Part shown: piece by piece, positions 22,438 to 33,449 of the stretch
Position numbering within the stretch: position 1 is the stretch's first letter
How the letters are laid out: every line of letters starts with the position of its first letter
Origin: Silene conica
Taxonomy: Eukaryota; Streptophyta; Magnoliopsida; Caryophyllales; Caryophyllaceae
Direction of reading: 5' to 3'
DNA length: 64,000 bases
NCBI GenBank assembly: GCA_029255685.2
Contig: CM055320.2
Coordinates: 8,418,614-8,482,613 of the forward strand
Made by a program: the position numbers and the translations under genes
Notes under the pieces: model-generated
The model's input: only the letters and a program-made list of their open reading frames with translations
What the model was told of the DNA's origin: nothing
Database searches by the model: none

Positions 22438-23520
22438 ATGGCTGGTGAACAATTTGACGATGAGTTCTATGATAAGCTTCAAGATTTATTACGAAATAGA
22501 CCTACCGGGAGTCGCAGCGGTGGAAAGACGAAGTTGGACGAATTCAAGGTTTCAGACCTACCTGAATTCGTCGGTAGAACCGACCTGGAAGATTATCTGG
22601 ATTGGGAAAGGAAAATCGATCGTATGTTCGATTTTAAAGATCTCAGTGACGAGAAGAGGTGCAAGTATGCCATATTGAAATTGAGTCGAGGAGCCTCGTT
22701 GTGGTACGAGGGATTGAAGGCAAGACGGTCTCGCGCTGGGAAGGAGAAATTGACTTCTTGGGAATCATTAAAGGACAAATTGAGAAGAAGGTATGTACCG
22801 GTTAATCATAGATTGAGTATTTACCGAAAAATTGCAGACTTAGAACAAAGGAAATTGAGCATAGCCGAGTATATCGACGAGTTTGAAAAATTAATTTTGT
22901 TAGGGGAATTAGAGGAAAGTATGGAGCAAAAGATGTCACGATTTCTTCGTGGATTAAACCGTAATATTGCCCATTCTGTCGAGTTGTACCCATATGCGGA
23001 TTTTGAAACACTATGTAATCTGTGTGTCAAAATAGAAGCCCAAGGGAAGTCTAAGCCAGGGGGGTCGAGCAAAGAATATAATACTCCCAATATTTATTCC
23101 GAACCTGATTTTTCCCCTAAAACTTCTACTCCTAACTCAACCAACTCAAACAAAACCTCACCAAAAACTCCTGAGTCAGGGAAAGAGATTAGTTTGTCGA
23201 AGGTCCGTTGTTTTAAATGTCAAGGGTTCGGCCATTTTCAAAGTGCTTGTCCTAATAGGAGAGTAGTGACATTAAGGGAGGCTAGGGAGTTTTGGGATGA
23301 TCTAGCCGAGGAGGAGGAGGAGCGGCTCGGTGACATATTTAATTTTGATGAGGGTGAGGGAGAAGAAGAGGAGGAGGAGGAGGGTTATGAGGCTCCAGTT
23401 TTCGATACAATATTGGTCCTGCGTTCTTTACAGGTCCAGTCCGGATCGATTGATTCGGATCAACGCGAGCAATTATTTCATACCAAATGTCAGGTTGATA
23501 ATAAGTGGTGTAGTGTATGA
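22438..23520 (+). pseudogene. gag: Element D gag and start of protease
   Basis: A 360-residue frame with a gag capsid domain ('YLDWERKIDRMFDF', 'KYAILKLSRGASLWYEGL') at about residues 40-200. A CCHC zinc knuckle CFKCQGFGHFQSAC is near 258-271, and a long acidic Glu stretch lies near 285-315. The last residues ([18 protein letters not shown]) are the start of a Ty3 aspartic protease, broken off before the catalytic site. At 23517 the sequence jumps to the middle of reverse transcriptase in another frame, so the frame ends by chance at 23520. Gag itself appears intact. It follows a short A-rich leader after the primer site. Confidence 0.85.
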
Positions 23521-25800
23521 ATGGACCGTCATGCCATTCGGACTTACGAATGCTCCAAGCACCTTTATGCGGCTAATGAATGAGGTATTAAAACCATTCT
23601 TGGGTAAGTTTGTTGTTGTATACCTTGACGATATTTTGGTATATAGCAGGGATATGGATGTTCATTTGCAGCATCTTCGGCTCGTGTTCGAAGTACTCCG
23701 TAATCAGAAACTTTTTGGTAAAAAAGAGAAATGTTCATTTATGGTAGACCATGTACTGTTCTTGGGATACATGGTGTCTAAGGATGGTGTGTCTGTAGAC
23801 CAAGACAAAATCAGTGCCATTAAATCGTGGCCTGCCCCTGCAACCGTAAGCCAGGTGAGGTCTTTTCACGGTCTTGCATCATTTTATAGACGGTTCATCA
23901 GTAATTTTAGTTCAATTATGAGTCCTATTACAAATTGCTTAAAAAAAGGTTTATTTGTGTGGACTAAGGATGCCCAGGAAGCATTTGATTTAATCAAACA
24001 ACGGTTATGCACGGCTCCGGTTTTAGCTTTACCGAATTTTACCCAACCCTTTGAAGTCGAATGTGATGCGAGTGGGGTAGGTATAGGGGCTGTTTTAATA
24101 CAAGGAAAGCGACCCATTGCTTATTTCTCGGAAAAATTGGGAGGAGCGAGGTTGAATTATTGCACTTACGATAAGGAATTCTACGCCATTGTTAGAGCCC
24201 TTAATCATTGGAGTCATTATTTACGTCCTAACCACTTCGTTCTCCATTCGGATCACGAGTCTCTTAAATACATAAATGGTCCACAAAAATTGAGTCCGCG
24301 TCATGCTAAATGGGTCGAATTTTTGCAATCCTTTAACTTCTCTGCAAAGTACAAGGATGGCAAAAGCAACGTGGTTGCCGATGCTTTGTCTCGCAGGTAC
24401 ACTTTGTTAACAACATTGAGTGCTAGACTGTTGGGTTTCGAATTATTGAAGGCTTGTTACCCGACAGATGTGGATTTTGGGGGAGTATTTAAAGAATATG
24501 TGCATGGGGGCAGTGGTGAATTCAACATTCAAGAGGGTTTCTTATTTAAAGGAAACCGTCTTTGTGTTCCGAGGCATCCAATTCGAGAACTGGTGGTACG
24601 TGAGGCTCATGGGGGGGTTTGGCTGGCCATTTTGGGGTGGCTAAGACCATGGAGGTTTTGAGAGAACACTTTTTTTGGCTGAAAATGCTCGGGGATGTGT
24701 CGAAAATTATAGCTAAATGTGTGACGTGCAAGGTAGCTAAGAGTACGTTCAAACCGGGTCCATATACTCCACTGCCGGTCCCCGAAAGGCCTTGGGAAGA
24801 TATTTCAATGGATTTTATAGTTGCTCTTCCCCGTACTCAAAGAGGGAAAGATTCGATTATGGTGGTTGTCGATCGGTTTTCAAAAATGGCCCATTTTATT
24901 CCTTGTCACAAGACCGACGATGCTTCGAATTTTGCGGATTTGTATTACAGGGAAATAGTTCGTTTACATGGTATCCCCAAAACAATTGTTTCCGACCGTG
25001 ATTCAAAATTTTTGAGCTATTTTTGGAATACCTTGTGGAGAAAGGTGGGCACAAAACTTTTGTATAGCACTTCGCATCATCCGCAAACGGACGGGCAAAC
25101 AGAGGTAACAAATCGAACTTTGGGTACCTTGTTGCGGGGGCTGGTCAGTAAGACTCAGAAAGATTGGGATATTAAGCTTCCACATGCTGAATTCACTTAT
25201 AATAGAGCTCCTGCTTATACTACGGGTCGATCGCCTTTTGAAGTGGTTTATGGGATAAATCCGTATGCTCCCCATGATTTGATTCCAATGCCTAGTAATG
25301 AGTTAGTCCACAAAGATGCTGAATCTAAGCTAAAATCGATGTTGAAGCTTCATCAGCAAGTTCGCGATCGAATCGTCGAGTTAAATACTACTTACCAACG
25401 TAAGGCCAACAAGCATAGAAAGCCACGTATCTTTAATGAAGGAGATTTGGTTTGGGTCCATTTCAGGAAGGAACGGTTTCCAAGCAAACGGAAAAATAAA
25501 CTCATGCCTCGAGCCGAGGGGCCTTTTAAGGTAATTTCTCGAATTAATGATAATGCTTATAAAATCGAATTGCCCGGTGGTTATGGTGTCCATTCAACTT
25601 TCAACGTGGGTGATCTGTCCCCATATATTGATGATGACGGTCTTACGGAATTGTGGTCAATTCCTTCCGAAGAGGGAGAAGATGATACAGTTGCTGATAC
25701 AGGTGCAGACACATTGGGCCGTAATCTATTATTGGTCGAAGGATTGTCAAATGCAAAGGCCCAGTTCGTCACTCTGATTTCGTTCGGTGGGCTGGTCTGA
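23518..25800 (+). pseudogene. pol: Element D pol remnant: partial RT, RNase H, integrase
   Basis: Starts at the deletion junction with '[18 protein letters not shown]' (RT). YLDDILVYS follows (about 23620), then RNase H ([15 protein letters not shown], about 24058). Integrase has a zinc region, D (DFIVALPRT), D (IVSDRDSKF) and E (DGQTEVTNR) motifs. The frame changes at a run of seven G (about 24610-24616), one base short of what the reading frame needs. The C-terminus reads 'FNVGDLSPYIDDDGL' and then about 39 codons into the 3' LTR, ending at 25800. The missing protease core and N-terminal RT make it non-autonomous. Confidence 0.87.
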
Positions 25801-26194
25801 TTACTACTACAAAGTGTTTACGTTGCATTTAGTTTTGAGTCAATAAAGGGTTTATTGCCCATTTAAGTGAATTTTTATTTCTATAATTATTGCCCTTAAT
25901 TACTAGAATTATTGGCCTTAATTGAGTAGTTTGATTTTTGGTTTTAAGAGTCTTAATTGTTGCATTGTACGTTTCTTTTCGTTGAGGCTATTTATAGTCT
26001 TCAATTTGTAGTTTCAATTCATTCAGAAATTATAAGAAAAACCCGTTGCTTGTTAAGCACAACAAATCCGTTATTATTCATCTTGCGCATTTGAATTTTA
26101 ACTTGTCGTTCTCAATAGGTCTTGAGTCCGTCACCATTGGTGAGTTATAGGTCTAATTCATCAAATATCGCTTCCGCTCTTTTAATTCGTATCA
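25683..26194 (+). repeat. Element D 3' LTR
   Basis: Direct duplicate of 21816-22327, ending GTATCA and followed by TSD TAGAA. The first ~118 bp are also the end of the integrase reading frame. Confidence 0.92.
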
Positions 26195-26199
26195 TAGAA

Positions 26200-29100
26200 T
26201 CTGCAATAACACTCTGCTTGGAGCTTTTCCAACTGACAGCAGCGCCATTAAGAGTAAAAACAAATCCAGACTGAGATTTCGAGTCATCTCGGTCCGTTTG
26301 GAAGCTAGCATCTGCGTAACCGTTTGCGCAAAGCTCAGTGCCTCCACCATAAGTCAATACCCAATGTTTAGTCCTCCGTAGGTACTTAAGAATGTTTTTC
26401 ACAGCCATCCAGTGTGGTTCACCTGGATTGCCTTGGTATCGACTCGTCATACTCAAAGCATATGCCACGTCTTGACGTGTGCATATCATGGCATACATGA
26501 TCGATCCGATAGCTGACGCTTAAGGAATGCGACTCATGCGCTCGACCTCTTTCGGTGTCTTAGGTGCCTGAGTTTTACTCAAATGCACCCCCGAGATCAT
26601 CGGAAGTAACCCCTTTTTGGAGTTGGCCATGCTGACTCTGTCAAGAATCATATCTATATAAGACTCCTGACTCAGTGATAACATCCGTCGTGATCTATCT
26701 CTATAGATATGGATCCCCAATATACATTGTGCCTCACCCAGATCTTTCATCTGGAAATGGTTCTTTAACCATACTTTAACCGAAGATAAGAGAGGGATGT
26801 CATTTCCGATCAAGAGTATATCGTCGACATACAACACCAGAAAGACGATCTTACTCCCACTCGACTTGATATATAAGCATGGTTCTTCGACTGATCGAAT
26901 AAAACCATTCTTTTTTATCACTTGGTCGAAGCGATGATTCCAACTCCTAGATGCTTGCTTAAGTCCATAAATGGAACGCTTAAGCTTGCACACTTTCTTA
27001 GGATTTTTAGGATCTGTGAAACCTTCGGGTTGTACCATGTACAAGTCCTCCTCCAAATAACCGTTTAAGAAGGCGGTTTTCACATCCATTTGCCATATTT
27101 CGTAGTCATGAAATGCAGCAATCGCTAAGATAATCCGAATGGAACGCAGCATGACTACGGGTGCAAAAATCTCATCATAGTGCAACCCTTACACTTGAAT
27201 GAAACCTTTTGCCACTAGTCGTGCCTTATAGGTGTCTGGTTTTCCCTCGATGGCGCACTTTATCTTATAAAGCCATTTGCACTGAAGAGGTCGTACCTTA
27301 TCAGGCAAATCAACCAACTCCCATACGTCATTCTCATACATGGAGTCCATTTCGGATTGCATGGCATTAAGCCATAGCTTTGAGTCGGAACAGGTCATGG
27401 CACCTTTATAGGTCACGGGTTCGTTACTCTCTAAGAGAAAAACGTCAACTCCGTCAAGTTCCTCGATCATACCGATGTATCTATCTGGAGGAATGAAGTG
27501 TCTACCCGACCTTCTGGGTTCCTCAGGAATACTGACCGCAACAGAAGATGAAGGAATGGTTTCCTCCATTGGTTGCTCAGTAGTTGGTTCTTGAATCTCC
27601 GACAGATCGAAGGTTCTATTACTTGTCTTATTCTCGAGAAATTCTTTCTCTAAGAACTTCGCACTAGCCGCAACAAAAACGCGGTGTTCGGTAGGCGAAT
27701 AGAAGTAATGACCAAACATTCATTTTGGATAACCAATAAAGTATGTGTTGACCGATCGCGGGCCGAGCTTATCCTCGTGTCTCCACTTGACATAAGCCTC
27801 GCAGCCCCAAACCCGAATAAAGGACAAGTTAGGGACGGTTCCCTTCCATATCTCATATGGAGTCTTATCAACAGCTTTAGACGGACTTCGGTTAAGTATA
27901 AGAGCAGCTGATAATAGAGCAAAGCCCCATAATGAATCCGGCACAACTGTGTGACTCATCATGGATCGAACCATATCTAATAGTGTTCGATTTCTCCGTT
28001 CGGACACACCATTTAATTGTGGTGTTCCAGGTGGAGTTAACTGTAGTACTATACCACAGTCTTTAAGGTGTTGATCAAACTCTTGCGAAAGATACTCACC
28101 ACCACGATCTGATCGTAGTGCTTTAATCTTTCTATCCAGCTGGTTTTCAACCTTCGCCTGGAATTCCTTGAACTTTTCAAAGGATTCACTTTTATGCTTC
28201 ATTAAGTAGACATATCCGTATCTACTTAAATCGTCCGTGAAAGTGATGAAATATCTATAGCCGTCTCGTGCGGTGATTGACATAGGTCCACATACATCTG
28301 TATTTACGAGGCCTAATAGGTCAGCAGCGCGCATTCCAACACCTTTGAAGGAAATACGAGTCATTTTGCCTATGAGACATGATTCACATGTGCCAAATGA
28401 TTCATAATCAAATGGAGATATAGCGCCATTCTGTATTAGCTGCTTTACACGTTTCTCATTTATGTGTCCCATACGACAGTGCCATAGATATGTTTGATCT
28501 TTGTCACCAACCTTTAGTTTCTTATTATTCATGTGTAATATTTCAGTCGATTGATCTAAGACATATATACCATTCATGGAAACCGCTTTACCATAAACCA
28601 TTCCATTTAAAGAGAAAATACAGTTATTATCCTTTATTAAGAATGAAAATCCGTCTTTATCGAGTACGGAAACTGAAATAATGTTGTTAGATAAACTGGG
28701 TACATAATAACAGTTATACAGATATAACTCGAATCCGCTCGGTAGCTGGATCACATATGTTCCCATGGAAGCAACAGCAACTTTTGCTCCATTCCCGACT
28801 CGCAGATCCACATCACCTTTTACGAGAGGTGTGATGTTTTTTAGGCCCTGCAAATGATTACACAGATGAGAACCACAACCGGTATCTAGTACCCAAGTTC
28901 CAAAACTTGCATGGTTAATCTCAATCATATGAATATAAGATGACATACCAACAGGAGTGACGCGGCCTGCTTTTATGTCCTCACGGTACACTGGACAGTT
29001 CCGCCTCCAATGCCCAGTCTTGTGGCAATGGTGGCACTCAATGTTACCGTCTTTTCTCTTTGTCTTGCCTTGTGAGCTACTTGTCTCACCAGGCCCACTC

Positions 29101-29783
29101 TTAAATCCGGCCCTTTTGAATTTAGGAGGCTTAGCTATTGTTAGCTCTGTTTGAGCTTTTCCCTTACCCTTTCTCTTCTTTGCAATCATGAGAACGTCTT
29201 GCTTCATGCTCCCACTCAAATTAAGATCCTTCTCGGTCTGTACGAGAAGGGAGTGTAACTCATGAGGACTTTTCTTCATGTCATTCATGTAATAGTTTGC
29301 CCTGAATAAGGAAAAACCATTATGAAGTGAATGAAGCATTCGATCAATGATTACGTTCTCACTAATCTTGCGTTTCAGGGACTCCAATTTCTGTGGGCTA
29401 ACTGGTTGGCCCTTTTGGAGTTTCGCATCGAACAAGCGACAGGTGTGCTCATATGAAACGATTCTCGGTGCTTTTGAGAATTCGTTTGTGAGCGTGGTGA
29501 AAATCTTATTTGAACCATGAGAAATGAAGCGTCTTTGCAAATTGGGTTCCATTGCAAAAATGAGTACGTTCGTTATCGCACCCGCTTCCATAACGAAATC
29601 ACTATAAGCTTGTGATACGTTAGCTCTAGCAGTGAGGCCTGGGTTAGGTGGTAAAGGCTCAGTTAAATACTTGAGCTTACCATCAGCTACAGCTGCATTC
29701 CGTAATGCAGCCTCCCAGTCCGCAAAGTTGGACCCATCAATTTTCAGTCGCGTGGACTGATTCATGTGGTCCATGAAAGCCAA
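26200..29783 (-). pseudogene. gag-pol: Element B Copia polyprotein (gag, protease, integrase, RT, RNase H)
   Basis: One frame runs from ATG 29783 down to the D insertion at 26200, with three in-frame stops: + 27720-27722, 27189-27191 and 26520-26522. Domain order is Copia type: gag (N-terminus 'MNQSTRLKIDGSNFADWE'), CCHC knuckle CHHCHKTGHWRRNC, protease WVLDTGCGSH, and integrase with an HHCC zinc region ('LWHCRMGHI...CESCLIGK'). Integrase also has D (VNTDVCGPMS), D (LRSDRGGEY) and E (LNGVSERRNR). Then come RT with LYVDDILLIG and the first part of RNase H (ANGYADASFQTDRDDSKSQS). Each stop falls in a conserved motif, so they are nonsense changes rather than natural termination. It continues after D at 21454-21810. 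Confidence 0.93.
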
Positions 29784-31943
29784 GCCAGGATTCTTTTCTT
29801 AGTGTGGCACTAGGCATAGGGGCATCATTATGACCAGCCATAGTATTTGCAGTATTATTGTTTTGTTTAGGTGAATTCTACACTGTAAAGAAGAAATTAA
29901 AACATAATAAGCATACCATCGTTTTGTAAATAGTCTAGCAAAAACAGTTTAATGCAAGGACTTTAGCATTTATATAATTGATCTTCCTCAAGAACTATAT
30001 AAACGATCCCAAGACTCAATTTCAGTAAATTGATAAGCCAACCTCTTGGCTAATTCTACATTTAGAATTCTTGGTCGATAAATTTCTGTAAATTCTATCT
30101 TTAGTCCACCATAACCACGGGATCGTACGAGGGTTATGATGTTGAGGTAAAATAAGTCAACAGCTACTACTTACCCAACGTAGAAGGGGTCATATGGAGA
30201 GTAAGGTCCTATATGTCTGGCGACGAAGAAGGGATTCATAGTAATTTGACTTATAAAAGACTAATCTCAATTTTAGGTTATAGAGGAAGATCCCATCATC
30301 TTTAATTTTAATTCATTTAAGTGAACAAATATCTAGCATGCGAGAATGAATAAACTAAGGTGATGACTTTAAGGGAAAACGTGTAACATCTTTATGTCAA
30401 CACAGACTAGCATACATACTATATGAGTCAATTTTCATGCAATTCAGGTGGTTTGGTTTAGGCGGAAAAATGATGCAAAACAAACATGTGAATGAAAAAC
30501 AAAACGGAAATAAAGCAAGTCCTAGTGTGGCCTATCCTACCAAAAAGAACAAAAATACAACTTGGAATCCACTCAGCAATGGACCCTGGAAGCTTGTCTT
30601 GTCTTGATGTTCCTTCTTGGTGATGTAGTGGGAGTGTGCAATCCGATCTCCGTCTTGGTCTTCTTATTTACATTTGAAGAATTACATAATAAAATCATAT
30701 TATTACATTCTAATTCCCAAAAGGGAGATTCGAGATCTCATAAATACATCACAAATTATGTTTCCTTCATTACGAAAACATAATTTACTAAGGCCGCACT
30801 AAGTATTACAAAATACAACTGATTGCGAAATTGTAAATAAAACCATTCATTCATTCAACAATATAATATATATAATGCATCATACTAATTAAATTAATCT
30901 TTCAAGGCATAATTCCGTAATTATGTAGAGTAATTTATCCAAACCACCATTTATTGATTTAAATTATGTGATAATTCCGTACTTATTCTCATAATTTAAT
31001 CAAACAAACATATTCATATTATAGTATAATATGATTAATCCAACATTATTTTAAACCGTTTTAAAATAATTTAGGTATGAAAACTTAGTGAACTTTTTCA
31101 CCAAAAAAAAAAAATTACACATTATCTTTATAATGTATAAAAATAAAAACAGCCCGTGAATTAAAAGAATAGCCGAGACAAAAAGAGTGAAAAGAAGGAA
31201 AAAAAATAAAGTTTCAGCGCTAAAAAATGCTGAAACCGCAAAAGCGTCGCCAAAAAGACCCAAAAAGCGCCGCTAAGAAAACGTCGCAGACAAGAAAGAA
31301 GCCTGGAACAGATTCCGGCGCTTCTAAAAGCGCTGAACAAAGCGTCGAAAGCGAAAGCGCTGCTACAAAAGCTTCTATCTAATTGCGACGTTTTAAAAAA
31401 ACGCTGTACCAGAAGATGAATACAAAAGTGCTGAAAAACCAGAAAAGCGTCGCAAACCTAGCAAAATAGTAAAAACACGTCTAACAGCCTGATTTTTGAT
31501 TTTTTTTTTTTTTTTTATTAAAACTCATGAACTTGAATAACTAATGTCGGGTTGCTAAATACGTGATCGATATCCTTCAAAATTCTAATCTTTATTAGAT
31601 ATAGTTGTAATCTTAATCATTCAAATTAACCTTTTAAGACGAATATCAAGATTATAGTGGGATCGATTTATTTAGCAAATTATATCATTCAAGAACATGT
31701 GAGACGATATCCTTTTACGTTTTAATTCAATCATTATTAAATTAAAACATCTACAAATTTATTATATTGTTATTTTAACTGTTTAAGACAACAATAATGA
31801 ATCAAAAGGAAAACGACGAACGAAAACACTTGTCTCGGCTAAAAAAAAATTATACAGGGCTAAAAATTTTCTCAATTTTCTTAAAACGTTTATGAAAATC
31901 ATACAAAAATAAAATTTGTAAACCTTATGGCTCTGATACCACT
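29784..31943 (-). other. Element B 5' leader with initiator-tRNA-Met primer site
   Basis: This is a long (2.2 kb) untranslated leader between the 5' LTR and gag with no convincing gene. TGGTATCAGAGC on the minus strand (+ 31930-31941) lies two bases from the LTR and matches the initiator tRNA-Met primer site. GCG-containing words recur at 31215-31470. Confidence 0.8.
31215..31470. repeat. Clustered GCGCT / GCGTCG motifs in element B leader
   Basis: Within an AT-rich leader, the words AAAAGCGCTG, AAAGCGTCG and their variants recur about a dozen times in 250 bp at irregular spacing. AGCGCT is self-complementary. This may be a degenerate minisatellite. Confidence 0.5.
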
Positions 31944-32873
31944 TGTGGGAAAATATCTGTATATGTGCAGGATTATAACAAATTTATAATATATGATTTA
32001 TAGTCATAAACGAAGTACAAGATACAAAGATTGGGATCAAGAATTAACCTTCTGTCCTTGCAAAGGCCTAAGATCAGATATCAATACAGATATCCTCTTA
32101 ATCGTTGCACCCAAGATGTTCCAAGAAATACCCCTTCTAGAGCTAGAAACTGCAAAATTACCTTTAATTTTGTTTAAGATGAAAGCTAGAGAGAGAGAGA
32201 GGGAGTATGTATGTCGTGTAACTCGTACCCTTTAAGTGCTGAGTGAATGTCCTATTTATAGCTGCAAACAACCTTGCTATTAGACATCAACTAGGATTCC
32301 CCAAATCAGTATTTGGTTCTACCTACAGCACTTCATAACAACTGAACAACTTAATAATTGCTCAGACCGAAATTTTATCTTTATAGAATCGGTTATATCT
32401 CTCTTGTGTAATGTTTTATCTTATAAATATCTTATATTTATAATCCACTAATTAAATATAACCTTTTATATTTAATTAAATCATTTAATCTTTATTAAAT
32501 AATTTTATTACACATAATTAAATATAACATTTTATATTTAATTACGAATTAACTTAACTCGTCTTAGCTAATATTACTTAATCAGTATTAAATAATTATG
32601 TCATCATTACATTGACTAACCGTTTAGTCATATAGGGTATCAATATGATTATATTTTCATCTAATCATATCTCTCAGATTCCATCCTTTAGGTGTGACTC
32701 TTAGGGACCAGTTGATTACCGCCATCTGTATGACAATAACGTCAAACTTTCTAGCAAGCCAACCGTTATTGATAAACGTGAATCAACTGGCTAAAATACA
32801 AAGTATACCCTGTGTTCCTTTAAGAGATTTATACGTGTTGTCGCACTAACTGTTGAGGACACTAGCTCCAACA
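31944..32873 (-). repeat. Element B 5' LTR (930 bp)
   Basis: The plus strand begins TGTGGGAAAA and ends CTCCAACA. A minus-strand TATA box (CTATAAATAGG, + about 32251-32260) is present. It matches the interrupted left LTR. Confidence 0.92.
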
Positions 32874-32878
32874 GTTTC

Positions 32879-33449
32879 ATTTGATTAATATATGATTATT
32901 GACCATGATTGTTGATAAATCGTTATTCTCATCCTAAGATCGAAAGCCGGGATAGAACTTGATCAATCGATAGTTGTAGTCGTAGTCGTAATTGTTAATT
33001 GTGTTGTTCTTATCCTAAGGTCGAAAGTCGGGAAAGAATTAGGCATGGCATGTTATAGTATTTTGTTCCAATGTACGCGAGAGCTAATTGGTAATCAATC
33101 TATGGTTAAACTCTAGGCCGAGAGGAAATTGTTACAAACCTAATCAACTATTGACAATGTATTTCTTTAATTTGACATGACTAAGCTCCTATATGCATGT
33201 GTGACCCCAATGCCCTAGATTCTTCCCTATAATTGTTTACATTTTCATTTTTCATTACTGTTTTACCTTAGTTAATTCAAATCATAACCAAATTCTTGTG
33301 ACCGACCTTGATATAATTCTCTCCATAGCTAATCATATTTACATCACCGTCTCCCATGGTTCGACTCCTACTTGCCTATCTACATTTATTTGTATGTTAG
33401 CCAATGCCTAGGGTTAATTATCTTTGTTAGGTGTGCGATAAGCCTATCA
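32879..33449 (+). repeat. Element A 3' LTR, right part
   Basis: Continuation of the LTR interrupted at 4721, running to CGATAAGCCTATCA. It is followed by the element A duplication ATAGT (33450-33454). No gene. Confidence 0.8.

Larger units (their letters stand above)
21816..26194 (+). mobile_element. Element D: CRM-like Ty3 retrotransposon with protease/RT deletion
   Basis: A 4.4-kb element with 512-bp LTRs (TGATAC...GCATCA/GTATCA) and perfect TSD TAGAA (21811-21815 and 26195-26199), inserted into the RNase H region of B. The primer site TGGTATTAGAGC has one change from the standard initiator tRNA-Met site. The integrase frame runs on into the 3' LTR, a feature known for CRM (centromeric) chromoviruses, and no chromodomain is seen. 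A deletion at about 23517 removed most of the protease and the first part of reverse transcriptase. The LTRs differ at roughly a dozen sites by eye. Confidence 0.88.
4722..32873 (-). mobile_element. Element B: Ty1/Copia LTR retrotransposon (full span with nested insertions)
   Basis: The element begins TGTGGGAAAA at 4722 and ends CTCCAACA at 32873, flanked by a perfect TSD GTTTC (4717-4721 and 32874-32878). Coding direction is minus, so the right LTR (31944-32873) is the 5' LTR and the left (4722-5620 plus 20617-20670) is the 3' LTR. The initiator tRNA-Met primer site (31930-31941) and polypurine tract (20671-20683) are both in the right places. Elements C and D are nested inside it. Its polyprotein reading frame carries three stops, one frameshift and the D insertion, so it is non-functional. 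The two LTRs differ by roughly two dozen substitutions plus indels by eye. Confidence 0.92.
1743..33449 (+). mobile_element. Element A: internally deleted Athila/Tat-like LTR retrotransposon (full span with nested insertions)
   Basis: The element begins TGATATGC at 1743 and ends CCTATCA at 33449. It is flanked by a perfect 5-bp duplication ATAGT (1738-1742 and 33450-33454). Its own sequence is 1743-4721 plus 32879-33449; everything between belongs to the later Copia insertion B. It keeps only the first ~348 bp of the 5' LTR, then jumps straight into the 3' non-coding region. The primer binding site, gag and pol are gone. By eye the retained part of the 5' LTR differs from the 3' LTR at roughly 8 sites in 348 bp. 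The host sequence at the insertion site is a MULE transposase gene. Confidence 0.85.

Noticed and set aside
25500-25800. Chromodomain at the element D integrase C-terminus
   Set aside because: No chromodomain pattern was found; the tail fits the CRM-type end running into the LTR.
26520-27722. Copia stops as natural read-through or frameshift signals
   Set aside because: Three stops fall inside conserved RT and linker motifs and there is also a frameshift and an insertion. This is decay.
33427-33449. C-terminal residues of the MULE frame in this interval
   Set aside because: These codons belong to the element A LTR; the true continuation is on the other side of A at 1705-1742.
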